Of a DNA stretch of 64,000 nucleotides, positions 43,293 through 51,739 are shown piece by piece. The number at the start of each line of letters is the position of its first letter. Positions within the stretch are counted from its first letter, which is position 1. Both the position numbers and the translations under genes were made by a program. The stretch covers positions 124,001 to 188,000 of the forward strand of contig CAWJMD010000003.1 in the NCBI GenBank assembly GCA_963843835.1, written 5' to 3'. The notes beneath the pieces are model-generated. The model was not told the DNA's origin, did not search any database, and was given only the letters and a program-made list of their open reading frames with translations. This DNA comes from CAWJMD01 sp963843835 (lineage in GTDB: Bacteria; Actinomycetota; Actinomycetes; Actinomycetales; CAWJMD01).

Positions 43293-45011
43293 TCAGCAGG
43301 GCGTGACGTCCAGGCCGTCGACCGCGACCGGCAGCGCCCCGTGCGCAGTCGTCACACCGGTCAGCACGTCCACGAGGGCCGCGAAGGCCGACGGCGTGCG
43401 GCCGTAGAGGGCGTAGGTCGCCGTGCGTCCGCGGTCACCCGCCAGGACGTAGGGGGTGTCGAGGGCGACCACGACGTCAGCGGCCCCTCCGGCCCCACCG
43501 GTGCTGCCCACGAGCCGCACCACCGGGCCGTTCGGGCCCCTGCGGATCCCTGCTTGCGACGCCGCGGCGGCGAGGGCCACCCGGTCGGCGCGCGTGCCGC
43601 CGACGACCCGCATGGTGTCCGAGACGAGGGGTGTGCCGCAGGGTCCGTCGACCCGGGTCAGACCTGCCGCCGAGAGCGCGAGCGAGGCCGCGGTGGCGTT
43701 GGTGGCGAGGGTGCTCCCGGCGCCCAGCGGGGTCTGATCGACCGTCCGGCCCTGCCAGCGCTGGAGGGCGACGACCCGCGCGGCGGCCTCCTCGGCACGG
43801 GCGCGCGGGACGGACCCGTCCTCGATCGCCGTCACCACGGCGGCGTGGGCGATCCGGACGTCGGCCGGCATGAGCAGGACGTCGGCTCCCGCCGCGAGAG
43901 CCGCGACGGCTGCGCCGCCCGTCCCGTGATCCGCGGTGACCGCGGCCATGTCGAGCGCGTCGGTGACGGCGACGCCCTGGAAGCCCGCGTCGGACCGCAG
44001 GGACGCGTAGGCAGCCGGCGAGAGGGTTGCAGGCCGTCCCGCATCGAAGGCGTCGACGGCCACGTGGCTCATCATCACGACCGGCACGCCGGCGCGCGCC
44101 GCCGCGGCGAAGGGCACGATGTCGCGGGCGCGCAGCTCGTCGATGCCTGCCTCCTGGACGGGGAGGGTGTCGTGGCTGTCCGTGGTGACTCCGCCGTGGC
44201 CCGGGTAGTGCTTGGCCACGGGCACGATGCCCGCCTGCCGGTAGCCCTCCACGGCGGCGGCGACCACGCGGCCGGCGAGCGCCGGGTCCCCGGCGGGGGA
44301 CCGGCTGCCGATCGTCGGGTCCGCCGGTCCGATCGTGACGTCCGCCACCGGGGCGTTCACCCACGTGAAGCCCAGTGCCCGCAGCTGCGAGCCGGCAGCC
44401 CGCGAGGCAGCGGTGACGGCGGCCGTCCCGGTCTTCGCGTCACCGGCGACCGCCGCGCCCGCCGTCATCAGCGTCGGGAAGGCGGTGACCTCGTCGGTGA
44501 GCCGGGCGACCCGACCGCCCTCCTGGTCGACGGACAGGACGGGAGGCCAGTCGCGGCGGTCCGCGACCGCAGCCTCCCGCACGGCCCGCGCGGTGGCCTC
44601 GACCTGGTCCGCCCCCTCGACGTTGTCACCCATGACGATCACGCCGGCGAGGTGCAGCTCGCTGACCAGGGCTGCCGGCGTGGACGCGGCCGTCCCGGCG
44701 TAGCGGGCCACCAGCACCCCACCGGCCAGCTGCTCGGGGGTCCAGGTGGACACGAGCTCGGCGGCGTCGGCGAGGTCCTGCGGCAGGGGGCCCCACGGAA
44801 GGGGCTCCGGGGCGGCGCCGGACGGGGACGCGGCGGTCCCGGCCGGAGTGCTCGACGCCGGTGACCGGTCCCCCGTCGTCGGGGCCGGGCCGGTTGAGCC
44901 GGGCGTGCACGCGGCCAGCCCGGCGCCGGCGAGCACGACGGTGAGCAGCGCCCCGAGCACGAGCGCAGGGCGTCGTCGACGTGGAGGGGCCGGGGGACGC
45001 CGTCGCGTCAC
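43293..45011 (-). CDS. nagZ: GH3 beta-N-acetylhexosaminidase-like lipoprotein
   Basis: A 572-residue glycoside hydrolase family 3 protein anchored as a lipoprotein (lipobox LAAC near residue 35, then a Ser/Thr/Pro-rich linker). The NagZ-type motif KHYPGHGGVTTDSHDTLP carries the His/Asp catalytic dyad loop, VLSVDQEGGRVARLTD precedes it, and VTDALDMAAVT contains the likely nucleophile Asp. The extra C-terminal domain (after residue 430) resembles the second domain of longer GH3 enzymes. It probably removes N-acetylglucosamine from cell-wall muropeptides outside the membrane. Start GTG overlaps the tsaD stop by 4 nt. Confidence 0.9.
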   Translation of the reverse strand: MTRRRPPAPPRRRRPALVLGALLTVVLAGAGLAACTPGSTGPAPTTGDRSPASSTPAGTAASPSGAAPEPLPWGPLPQDLADAAELVSTWTPEQLAGGVLVARYAGTAASTPAALVSELHLAGVIVMGDNVEGADQVEATARAVREAAVADRRDWPPVLSVDQEGGRVARLTDEVTAFPTLMTAGAAVAGDAKTGTAAVTAASRAAGSQLRALGFTWVNAPVADVTIGPADPTIGSRSPAGDPALAGRVVAAAVEGYRQAGIVPVAKHYPGHGGVTTDSHDTLPVQEAGIDELRARDIVPFAAAARAGVPVVMMSHVAVDAFDAGRPATLSPAAYASLRSDAGFQGVAVTDALDMAAVTADHGTGGAAVAALAAGADVLLMPADVRIAHAAVVTAIEDGSVPRARAEEAAARVVALQRWQGRTVDQTPLGAGSTLATNATAASLALSAAGLTRVDGPCGTPLVSDTMRVVGGTRADRVALAAAASQAGIRRGPNGPVVRLVGSTGGAGGAADVVVALDTPYVLAGDRGRTATYALYGRTPSAFAALVDVLTGVTTAHGALPVAVDGLDVTPC

Positions 45012-46063
45012 GCCTGGACCAGCTCGACCGGCATCGACGAGTCGGCCGGGAGCCCCAGCTCCGACGGCGCCCTACCGCGCGCCACCATCTGGGCACCGAG
45101 CGCCGCGACCATCGCACCGTTGTCCGTACACAGGCCGGGGCGAGGCACGCGGACCGTGATACCCGCTGCGGCGCAGCGTTCTTCGGCCATCGCCCGCAGT
45201 CTGGAGTTCGCGGCGACACCTCCCCCGACGAGCAGCGTGCCGACCCCGTTCTCCTGACAGGCCAGCACGGCCTTGCGCGTCAGGACGTCGACCACCGCCT
45301 CCTGGAACGAGGCGGCGACGTCGGCCACCGGGACGTCCTGGCCGTCCGCCCGGCGCTGCTCCACCCAGCGGGCGACGGCGGTCTTGAGCCCCGAGAAGGA
45401 CACGTCGTAGCGGTGCTTCTCCATGTCCCGTGCCGAGGACAGCCCGCGCGGGAAGGCGATCGCCGCAGGGTCCCCCTCCCGCGCCACCCGGTCGATGTGC
45501 GGGCCACCCGGGAAGGGGAGGCCGAGGAGTCGGGCCACCTTGTCGAACGCCTCGCCGGCCGCGTCGTCGATCGTGGAGCCGAGCGGGCGGATGTCGTGGG
45601 TGACGTCCGGCACCAGGAGCAGCGACGAGTGTCCGCCGGAGACCAGCAGCGCCAGGCACGGCTCGGGGAGGGGACCGTGCTCCAGGGTGTCGACGGCCAC
45701 GTGCGCCGCCAGGTGGTTCACGCCGTAGAGGGGACGGCCCAGGCCGTACGCGAGGGCCTTCGCGGCCGCCACCCCCACGAGGAGGGAACCCGCGAGGCCG
45801 GGCCCGCTCGTCACCGCGACGGCGTCCACGTCAGCCAGCCGCACGCCGGCCCCCAAGCAGGCGCGCTCGATCGTCGGGACCATCGCCTCGAGGTGCGCGC
45901 GGCTGGCGACCTCCGGCACGACCCCTCCGAACCGCGCGTGCTCGTCCACGCTGCTCGCCACCGCGTCCACGAGCAGCTCACCGCCGCGGACGAGGCCGAC
46001 GCCGGTCTCGTCGCAGGAGGTCTCGATGCCGAGCACCAGCGGGGCGTCCGTCCGAGTCACCAC
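45008..46063 (-). CDS. tsaD: tRNA N6-adenosine threonylcarbamoyltransferase
   Basis: Transfers threonylcarbamoyl to A37 of ANN-decoding tRNAs (t6A), acting with TsaB and TsaE encoded just upstream. A 351-residue ASKHA-fold protein. LVLGIETSCDETGVGLV starts near residue 9; the metal motif NHLAAHVAVD near residue 115 gives the HxxxH ligands; LLVSGGHSSLLLVP and VGGGVAANSRLRAM follow, with LCTDNGAMVAALGAQM near the end. The start is GTG 46063. It is separated from rimI by 56 bp that contains a 15-bp tandem duplication. Confidence 0.98.
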   Translation of the reverse strand: MVTRTDAPLVLGIETSCDETGVGLVRGGELLVDAVASSVDEHARFGGVVPEVASRAHLEAMVPTIERACLGAGVRLADVDAVAVTSGPGLAGSLLVGVAAAKALAYGLGRPLYGVNHLAAHVAVDTLEHGPLPEPCLALLVSGGHSSLLLVPDVTHDIRPLGSTIDDAAGEAFDKVARLLGLPFPGGPHIDRVAREGDPAAIAFPRGLSSARDMEKHRYDVSFSGLKTAVARWVEQRRADGQDVPVADVAASFQEAVVDVLTRKAVLACQENGVGTLLVGGGVAANSRLRAMAEERCAAAGITVRVPRPGLCTDNGAMVAALGAQMVARGRAPSELGLPADSSMPVELVQA

Positions 46064-46091
46064 AGCACTCTAGGCGCGCCCCGGCGCGCGG

Positions 46092-46125
46092 ACGAGGGTG
46101 GCCGTCACGAGGGTGGCCGTCACGA
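46092..46125. repeat. 15-bp tandem duplication at the rimI 3' end
   Basis: The unit ACGAGGGTGGCCGTC occurs twice in direct tandem (46092-46106, 46107-46121), followed by ACGA of a third. It spans the rimI stop and the rimI-tsaD gap, so the copy number might alter the end of RimI by a few residues. Confidence 0.85.
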
Positions 46126-46614
46126 CGTGGCCCGGGCCGACGTGGGCACCAACGGACGCAGACGCATGATGTGCGCATCGATGTCCCCCGGCTGGTAGTA
46201 CCTGCGGCGCACGGCGATCCGCCGGAATCCGGCGCCGACGTAGAGGGCGATGGCCGCCTCGTTGTCGGCGCGCACCTCCAGCATCAGGGAGGTCGCCCCC
46301 CGGGCGTGGGCCAGGTCGACGAGCGTCGAGAGCAGGAGGCGCCCGAGGCCGCGTCCCTGCGCACCGGGTGCGACGGCGACGGTCTGGACGTCGGAGTCCG
46401 CGCCGGAGACCGACAGTCCCGCGTACCCGACGACGTCGCAGTCCTGGTCCAGAGCGACGGTGTAGGTGGTGTGCGGTGCGGCCAGCTCCGACCAGAACGT
46501 CTCCGCCGACCAGGTGTCCGGCGAGAACAGCTGCTCCTCGATGGGGCGGACCTGCTCCACGTGCCACCACCGCATGGGCGCGAGGGAGACGCCCGGGTGC
46601 GCCCGCTCAGGCAC
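46120..46614 (-). CDS. rimI: Ribosomal-protein-alanine N-acetyltransferase RimI
   Basis: A 164-residue GNAT acetyltransferase. The GTG at 46614, which overlaps tsaB by 8 nt, gives VPERAHPGVSLAPMRWWHVE. QTVAVAPGAQGRGLGRLLLS is the acetyl-CoA pyrophosphate loop (R/Q-x2-G-x-G/A) and ADNEAAIALYVGAGFRRIAV the C-terminal motif B. RYYQPGDIDAHIMRL matches the RimI C-terminus. It acetylates the N-terminal alanine of S18 in Escherichia coli; in actinobacteria it is encoded with t6A genes, as here. Confidence 0.93.
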   Translation of the reverse strand: MPERAHPGVSLAPMRWWHVEQVRPIEEQLFSPDTWSAETFWSELAAPHTTYTVALDQDCDVVGYAGLSVSGADSDVQTVAVAPGAQGRGLGRLLLSTLVDLAHARGATSLMLEVRADNEAAIALYVGAGFRRIAVRRRYYQPGDIDAHIMRLRPLVPTSARATS

Positions 46615-47326
46615 GTGCGCGGCCCCCCGTTGCCGACCCCAGCACGCTCTTGACGCCGCCGGACGCGACCGCGTCGGGGCGCCGCAGGTACAGCGGCACG
46701 GGGTCGCGCACGTCGTGCCCGGCATCGAGCTCGGCGACCGCCAGGCGCGCGAGCGCAGCCGCCGACGGGTCCGTCAGGCCCGCGACCGCCGGCACGGCGG
46801 AGGGGACCAGCACGTCCGGGTAGAGGTGCGTCCCCCGTCCCGCGCAGGGCATCCCCTCCAGCGGCACGTCGTGCGGCAACGAGACCGCCGGATCCGTCAC
46901 CGCCTGCGTCCGGAGCTCGCCTTCACGCGTGGTGGCGCGGTAGCGGGCCCAGTACACCTCGCGCCGGCGCGCGTCCATGGCGACGACGAACTCCGTTCCC
47001 GCAGCGGCGATCCCAGCGTCCAGGGCCTGGAGCGCCAGGGCGTCGAGGCTGGTCACGCCGTGGACCGGCAGGCCGAGCGCGAGACCGAGGGTCCGGGCGG
47101 TGACCAGTCCCACACGCAGACCGGTGAACGGCCCGGGCCCACGTCCGACTGCGATCGCGGTGAGGTCGCCCCGGCCGATCCCGGCGTCCGCGAGCACCGC
47201 CTCGACCATCGGCACGAGCAGCTCGGCGTGGCGGCGCGGGTCGTGCTCGGACCGCGACGCCAGCACGTCCCGTCCGTCGTGGACGGCGACGCTGACCGCG
47301 GCGGAGGTGTCGAGGGCGAGCAGCAC
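46607..47326 (-). CDS. tsaB: tRNA threonylcarbamoyladenosine complex dimerisation subunit TsaB
   Basis: A 239-residue partner of TsaD in t6A synthesis, an inactive ASKHA-fold protein that dimerises with it. It starts GTG 47326 with VLLALDTSAAVSVAVHDGRD. GRGPGPFTGLRVGLVTARTL near residue 65 is the family hallmark, and FVVAMDARRREVYWARY follows. The C-terminus is about 30 residues longer than Escherichia coli YeaZ. It lies 76 bp downstream of tsaE, and the gap holds repeat copy 2. Confidence 0.96.
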   Translation of the reverse strand: MLLALDTSAAVSVAVHDGRDVLASRSEHDPRRHAELLVPMVEAVLADAGIGRGDLTAIAVGRGPGPFTGLRVGLVTARTLGLALGLPVHGVTSLDALALQALDAGIAAAGTEFVVAMDARRREVYWARYRATTREGELRTQAVTDPAVSLPHDVPLEGMPCAGRGTHLYPDVLVPSAVPAVAGLTDPSAAALARLAVAELDAGHDVRDPVPLYLRRPDAVASGGVKSVLGSATGGRARA

Positions 47327-47352
47327 GGGGCGAGCGTATCCGCCCGCCCGAG

Positions 47353-47374
47353 GTCGCCCCATGTCGCAGATCGG
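47353..47374. repeat. Extragenic repeat, copy 2
   Basis: GTCGCCCC followed 3 nt later by TCGCAGATCGG, between tsaE and tsaB. It resembles the element at 32681-32704; both also share GGCCGTCAG around the neighbouring stop codon. Confidence 0.45.
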
Positions 47375-47402
47375 TGAGGGGCGGCGTAGGGGGAGGTGGC
47401 CG

Positions 47403-47921
47403 TCAGACGGGGAGGTCGGTCCCTTCCCAGCGCGGTCCGTAGCCCTGCAGCGTGACGGTCCGCGGGTCGTCGGCGGCGTCACATGCCGTGCCGCTGTCGC
47501 CGGCGCCGCGCGTGATGGTGACCTCGAGGCGGTCCTGGGCGAGGTCCTCGACCAGGCCGTGCCCCCACTCGACCAGCGTGACGGCGTCGTCGAGGGAGGA
47601 GTCGAGGTCGAGGTCGTCCACCTCGGCGAGGCCGCCGAGCCGGTAGGCGTCCACGTGCACCAGGGCGGGGCCGTCGCCGAGCGGCGGGTGCTCGCGAGCG
47701 ATGACGAAGGTCGGGGACGTGACGCGTCCGCGCACGTCGAGAGCGCGCCCGACACCTGCTGCGAGAGTGGTCTTCCCGGCACCGAGCTCGCCGGTCAGCA
47801 GCACGAGGTCACCGGGCCTGAGCAGCTGCGCGAGACGGGCACCGAGCGCATGCATCTCCTCGGCGGTGGCGACCTCCAGGCTCCCCACGGACGTGACGGA
47901 CGAGGGCAGGCGCGTGGTCAC
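47403..47921 (-). CDS. tsaE: tRNA threonylcarbamoyladenosine ATPase TsaE
   Basis: A 172-residue ATPase that drives t6A transfer by TsaBD. LVLLTGELGAGKTTLAAGVG near residue 38 is the Walker A, followed by VTSPTFVIAREHPP. LVHVDAYRLGGLAEVDDLDL carries the family HxDxYR motif, and VTLVEWGHGL the Walker-B-like VEW. The C-terminal 40 residues are extended compared with Escherichia coli TsaE, typical of actinobacteria. The GTG start overlaps the hydrolase stop by 4 nt. Confidence 0.96.
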   Translation of the reverse strand: MTTRLPSSVTSVGSLEVATAEEMHALGARLAQLLRPGDLVLLTGELGAGKTTLAAGVGRALDVRGRVTSPTFVIAREHPPLGDGPALVHVDAYRLGGLAEVDDLDLDSSLDDAVTLVEWGHGLVEDLAQDRLEVTITRGAGDSGTACDAADDPRTVTLQGYGPRWEGTDLPV

Positions 47922-49087
47922 GAGGAGCGCTGGTCGCGGGTCCGGGTGCGCGCACGCGACACGGCGGACTTCTTGGCGCGTGGCCGCCGCACGCGGGTGC
48001 GCACGGTGAGCTCGGGCGCCTCGGAGCCGTCGATGCGACCCCGGGCCCGGTGCAGCAGCGCGACCAGGTGCGGGGTGACGATCTCGGGGTGCTCGAGCAT
48101 CACGAGGTGGCCGGCGTCCCGCACGAGGGCGAACTCGGCGTGCGGCAGCGCCCGGTGGATCTCCTCGCTGTGGTCGGCCGGCGTGAGGAGGTCGTGGTCG
48201 CCCACCAGCACGAGGGTCTCGGTGTCGCCGAGCCCCTCCAGCGCATCGCGCTTGTCGTGCATCCCGAAGGCCGGGAGGAAGTCGCTGACCACCTCGATCT
48301 TGGTCGCGGCGATCATGCGGGCCGTGAAGTCGACCAGGTCGGAGTCGACGTCGGAGGCGTACGACCAGCGCTTCACGATGACCTCCTCCAGGTCGCTGCC
48401 GATGCGCCGCGTGCGCTCCACGAGCAGGGGGCGACGCGACAGCAGGTTCAGCGCCCCGGGCGCGAGCTTGCGCAGCAGCGTGCCCAGGCGGTCGAGCCCG
48501 AGGTCGACGTTCTCGAGCCCGCCTGAGCTCGTCGAGAGCAGGGCGACGCCCACCACACGGTCGCGGAAGTGCTCGGGATCCTTGGCGGCCAGGGACATCA
48601 CCGTCATGCCGCCCATCGAGTGCCCGACCAGCACCAGCGGTCCGGACGGTGCGACCGCGGCGATGACGGCGGCCAGGTCGGCGCCGACCTGGTCGATGGT
48701 GGCCGACCCGACCGGCCCGCGCTCGGAGCGGCCGTGCCCCCGCTGGTCCCACCAGACGGTGCGCACGCGCCCCTGCAGGGCAAGCCGCTGGTAGTGCCAG
48801 GAGTCGAGGTTCAACGCGTAGCCATGGCTGAACACCACGGTGAGGCCGTCCGGGTCGGGCTCGGTCGGCTCGTCGACCTCGACGTGCAGCAGCGTGCCGT
48901 CGTCGGCGGCGACCTCGATCGGCACCTCGCGGATGGAGCCAAGGGGGACCTCGTCCTCGTCCTGCGGGAGCCGTTGCAGCACAGGGCGGCCCACGGCCAG
49001 CCGCTCGACGGCCAGACCGGCGGCCGCGCCCGCCCCCGCGGCCGCGAGACCGAGTCCCAACGAGACCAGTGACGTCCGACGGCTCAT
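47918..49087 (-). CDS. Alpha/beta hydrolase with N-terminal membrane segment
   Basis: A 389-residue alpha/beta-hydrolase from ATG 49087 (overlapping the alr stop, ATGA). The first 25 residues hold a hydrophobic stretch (SLGLGLAAAGAGAAAGLA) that may be an anchor. TVVFSHGYALNLDSWHYQ is the oxyanion strand, LVLVGHSMGGMTVMSLAA carries the nucleophile Ser near residue 160, LVGDHDLLTPADHS the Asp, and VRDAGHLVMLEHPE the His. The tail after residue 355 is very basic (RRPRAKKSAVSRARTRTR). Placement between alr and tsaE is common in actinobacteria; the substrate is unknown. Confidence 0.9.
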   Translation of the reverse strand: MSRRTSLVSLGLGLAAAGAGAAAGLAVERLAVGRPVLQRLPQDEDEVPLGSIREVPIEVAADDGTLLHVEVDEPTEPDPDGLTVVFSHGYALNLDSWHYQRLALQGRVRTVWWDQRGHGRSERGPVGSATIDQVGADLAAVIAAVAPSGPLVLVGHSMGGMTVMSLAAKDPEHFRDRVVGVALLSTSSGGLENVDLGLDRLGTLLRKLAPGALNLLSRRPLLVERTRRIGSDLEEVIVKRWSYASDVDSDLVDFTARMIAATKIEVVSDFLPAFGMHDKRDALEGLGDTETLVLVGDHDLLTPADHSEEIHRALPHAEFALVRDAGHLVMLEHPEIVTPHLVALLHRARGRIDGSEAPELTVRTRVRRPRAKKSAVSRARTRTRDQRSS

Positions 49088-50271
49088 CGTGTCCACTCCC
49101 CTGCATCGGCGCCGACCCAGGTCCGCGGCAGCCGGCCGGCCACGCGGGCGACGATCTCGTAGCTGATGGTGTCGGCGGCGTCGGCCCAGTCCTGCGCGGT
49201 CGGCTCACCACCGTCACCGGGCCCGAAGAGCACCGCCCGGTCACCGGCGGTGACCACGGCCGAGGCGCCGGGGCCGAGGTCGACGACGAACTGGTCCATG
49301 CAGACGCGGCCGGCCACCTGTGTGCGGATCGAGCCGACCTGCACCGGGCCGGAACCGCTGGCGTGGCGCGGAACGCCGTCCGCGTACCCCACCGGCACCA
49401 GACCGAGGGTGGTGGGCACCGGGGTCGTGTAGGCGTGGGCGTAGGAGACGCCCTGGCCTGCGGGCACGTCCTTCACGAGGGCCAGGTCGACCTCCAGCGT
49501 CATCGCGGGACGCAGGCCGAGGTCCGAGGACGGGGACAGGGCAGGTACCGGGGAGAGGCCGTAGACGGCGATCCCCGGGCGCACCAGGTCGAAGTGGGTG
49601 TCGGGCGCGGTGAGCGTGGCCGCCGAGTTGGCCAGATGGCGCAGGACGGGCTGCAGCCCGGCACGCTCGGCCGCCTCGACGGCCCAGGTGAACACCTCCC
49701 GCTGTGCGAGCACGGTCGGGTGGGTGGGCTCGTCGGCACGCGCCATGTGCGACCACACGCCGACGACCTCGACCGCGCCCTCCGCTCGGGCCCCCGCCAC
49801 CGCGGCGAGCAGGTCGTCCCAGTCGTGGACGGTGGCACCTCCCCGAGCGAGCCCGGTGTCGATCTTCAGGTGCACCCGGGCGGCGCGGCCGGCTGCCACA
49901 GCGGCGCGGACGACCTGGTCGACGGCCCACGGGGCGCTGACGGAGAGGTCGACGCCCGCGGCGACGGCAGGTCCGAGGTCGACGCCGGGCGAGTACAGCC
50001 AGGCCAGGACGGGGACCTCCAGGCCGGCCGCCCGCAGCGCGAGGGCCTCCTGCACGTGGGCGACGCCCAACCAGGTCGCTCCCCCGGCCACGGCCGCGCG
50101 GGCGGAGGGCACCAGGCCGTGCCCGTAGGCGTCGGCCTTGACCACGGCCATCACCGCCGCGCCCGAAGCCTGGGCCCGCCCGAGGAGCGCGGACGTGTTC
50201 GCCCGCACGGCGTCGAGGTCGACGACGACCCTGGCGGGGTGCAGCGCGAGGCCGGTGCGGGAGCTGTCCAT
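49084..50271 (-). CDS. alr: Alanine racemase
   Basis: A 395-residue PLP enzyme making D-alanine for peptidoglycan. AVVKADAYGHGLVPSARAA near residue 45 holds the PLP lysine; GVSYAHAYTTPVPTTLGLVP near residue 270 contains the second catalytic Tyr; GRVCMDQFVVDLGP near residue 315 is a further signature. The ATG at 50271 (MDSSRTGLALHPARVVVDLD) was preferred over a longer in-frame start at 50304. It heads a chain of overlapping genes that ends with nagZ. Confidence 0.96.
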   Translation of the reverse strand: MDSSRTGLALHPARVVVDLDAVRANTSALLGRAQASGAAVMAVVKADAYGHGLVPSARAAVAGGATWLGVAHVQEALALRAAGLEVPVLAWLYSPGVDLGPAVAAGVDLSVSAPWAVDQVVRAAVAAGRAARVHLKIDTGLARGGATVHDWDDLLAAVAGARAEGAVEVVGVWSHMARADEPTHPTVLAQREVFTWAVEAAERAGLQPVLRHLANSAATLTAPDTHFDLVRPGIAVYGLSPVPALSPSSDLGLRPAMTLEVDLALVKDVPAGQGVSYAHAYTTPVPTTLGLVPVGYADGVPRHASGSGPVQVGSIRTQVAGRVCMDQFVVDLGPGASAVVTAGDRAVLFGPGDGGEPTAQDWADAADTISYEIVARVAGRLPRTWVGADAGEWTR

Positions 50272-50348
50272 GGCACACCCAGTGTCGCAAAACCGGTGAC
50301 TCACCGGTAACCGACGGGCCGACGCCCGTGCTCAGGGTGTCGGGTAGG

Positions 50349-50828
50349 TCACCCGTCCGCCCGTTGATCGGCCGCCCACTGCGCGACCCGGCGCTCCGCC
50401 TCGTCGGCAGGAACGTCCTCCACCCTGGTCATGATCGCCCAGCGGTGACCGAACGGGTCGAGCACGGAGGCGAACCGGTCCCCGGTCACGAACGTGGACG
50501 GTTCCTCGAACACGGTCGCGCCCGCCTCGACGGCCCGCTGGAAGACCGTGTCGACGTCCGAGCAGTACAGGCAGATCGAGCCGGTCACCGCGTTGCCGCC
50601 GTCTGGTGCGACCAGCCCCATGGCGGGCAGCGGGTCACTCAGCTGCAGCCGACCGTCGCCGAGGTCGAGCTCGGCGTGCATCACCAGGCCGTCCTCCCCC
50701 TCGGTGCGCGAGACCTCCACCGCACCGAAGACCGCCGTGTAGAACTCGATGGCGTGGGACGCGGGGTCGGTCACCAGGAAGGGGGTCAGGGTCGTGTAGC
50801 CCTCGGGCCTACCGTCGCGGATCGTCAT
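50349..50828 (-). CDS. VOC-family (PhnB-like glyoxalase) protein
   Basis: A 159-residue vicinal-oxygen-chelate protein of the PhnB/YdeN-like type. TLTPFLVTDPASHAIEFYTA and VFGAVEVSRTEGEDG open it, followed by LQLSDPLPAMGLVAPDG and FASVLDPFGHRWAIMTRVED, the conserved C-terminal block. The start ATG at 50828 is chosen because AGGGAGG lies 9 nt upstream; the earlier ATG at 50837 abuts that ribosome binding site and would be unusable. It shares a 27-bp gap with the divergent AraC gene. Function unknown; may be a metalloenzyme or resistance protein. Confidence 0.88.
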   Translation of the reverse strand: MTIRDGRPEGYTTLTPFLVTDPASHAIEFYTAVFGAVEVSRTEGEDGLVMHAELDLGDGRLQLSDPLPAMGLVAPDGGNAVTGSICLYCSDVDTVFQRAVEAGATVFEEPSTFVTGDRFASVLDPFGHRWAIMTRVEDVPADEAERRVAQWAADQRADG

Positions 50829-50855
50829 GTCGGCCATCCTCCCTACGCTCACCGC

Positions 50856-51722
50856 GTGGCGTCTTGGACGAATGCGACGAGGACCCCGACGACCGGCACT
50901 GGGGGCGTGCTGCGCCGCGGCGAGTCGGCGGCGAACTTCGACCTGCGCCGCTTCCCCGTCGCGGCCTCCCTCGCACCGTTCGTGGAGCGCTTCTGGTCGG
51001 TGCGCTGGGACCGCCGCGCACAGCCCTCGTACCGGTCCGAGGTGCTCACCCATCCCTGCGTCAACCTCGCGGTGGAGTCCGGCGGCTCACCGACCGACAG
51101 GCGCCACGGTGTCGCGCTCCCTGCAGGCCTGGTGCACGGGGTGGTCAGCCGTCGCTTCTCGATCGACCTGGCCGGCGAGGGACGGGTGTTCGGGGTGACC
51201 TTCCGGCCGGGCGGCTTCGCGGCCTTCACCGGAGGCCGCCCGCTGCGGGACACCGTGGTGCCGGTGCACTCGGTGTTCGGACCGGACGGCGACGCCCTGG
51301 TGCAGGGGGTCCTGGCCGAAGCGGACGACGAGGAACGGGCCCAGGTCGCCGACGCCCGCCTCGCGGCTTGGGCCCCGGAGGCGCCCCGGGACTACCTCGA
51401 CCTGCTCGCCCTCCTCGCCGAGATGCTGGGCGACCGCTCGTTGGCGCGCACCGACCAGGTCGCACGCCGGGCCGCGGCGTCCCCACGCGCCCTGCAGCGG
51501 CTCTTCCGCCGGTACGTCGGCATCGGGCCCAAGTGGGTGCTCAGGCGCTACCGGCTCCAGGACGCGGCAGCCGCGATCGACGACGGAAGCGTGACCGAGC
51601 TGGCCTCTCTCGCGACCGATCTCGGCTGGTTCGACCAGGCGCACTTCAGCCGTGACTTCCGCGAGGCCGTGGGGGTCACACCGTCTGAGTACCTGGCCGC
51701 CGCGAGGAGGGCACGGGGCTAG
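50856..51722 (+). CDS. AraC family transcriptional regulator
   Basis: A 288-residue regulator. The N-terminal domain (PVAASLAPFVERFWSVRWDR then EVLTHPCVNLAVESGG, VFGVTFRPGGFAAFTGGRPL) matches the DUF6597/AraC-associated domain that many actinobacterial regulators have. The C-terminal AraC double helix-turn-helix is ARRAAASPRALQRLFRRYVG followed by SLATDLGWFDQAHFSRDFRE. GTG at 50856 starts it 27 bp from the divergent VOC gene, which may be its target; it could also influence the catabolic island that follows. Effector unknown. Confidence 0.92.
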   Translation: MASWTNATRTPTTGTGGVLRRGESAANFDLRRFPVAASLAPFVERFWSVRWDRRAQPSYRSEVLTHPCVNLAVESGGSPTDRRHGVALPAGLVHGVVSRRFSIDLAGEGRVFGVTFRPGGFAAFTGGRPLRDTVVPVHSVFGPDGDALVQGVLAEADDEERAQVADARLAAWAPEAPRDYLDLLALLAEMLGDRSLARTDQVARRAAASPRALQRLFRRYVGIGPKWVLRRYRLQDAAAAIDDGSVTELASLATDLGWFDQAHFSRDFREAVGVTPSEYLAAARRARG

Positions 51723-51739
51723 CCAGGACGTCTGGCTAG
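51719..51739. terminator. Palindrome containing both convergent stop codons
   Basis: CTAGCCAG-GACGT-CTGGCTAG, a perfect 8-bp stem. The TAG stop of the AraC gene (51720-51722) and the TAG of the minus-strand monooxygenase gene (51736-51738) lie within its two arms. It is the only structure in the 13-bp gap and may be a minimal bidirectional terminator. Confidence 0.55.

Noticed and set aside
50829..50837. Upstream ATG for the VOC gene
   Set aside because: It directly follows the ribosome binding site AGGGAGG with no spacing, so the ATG at 50828 is preferred.
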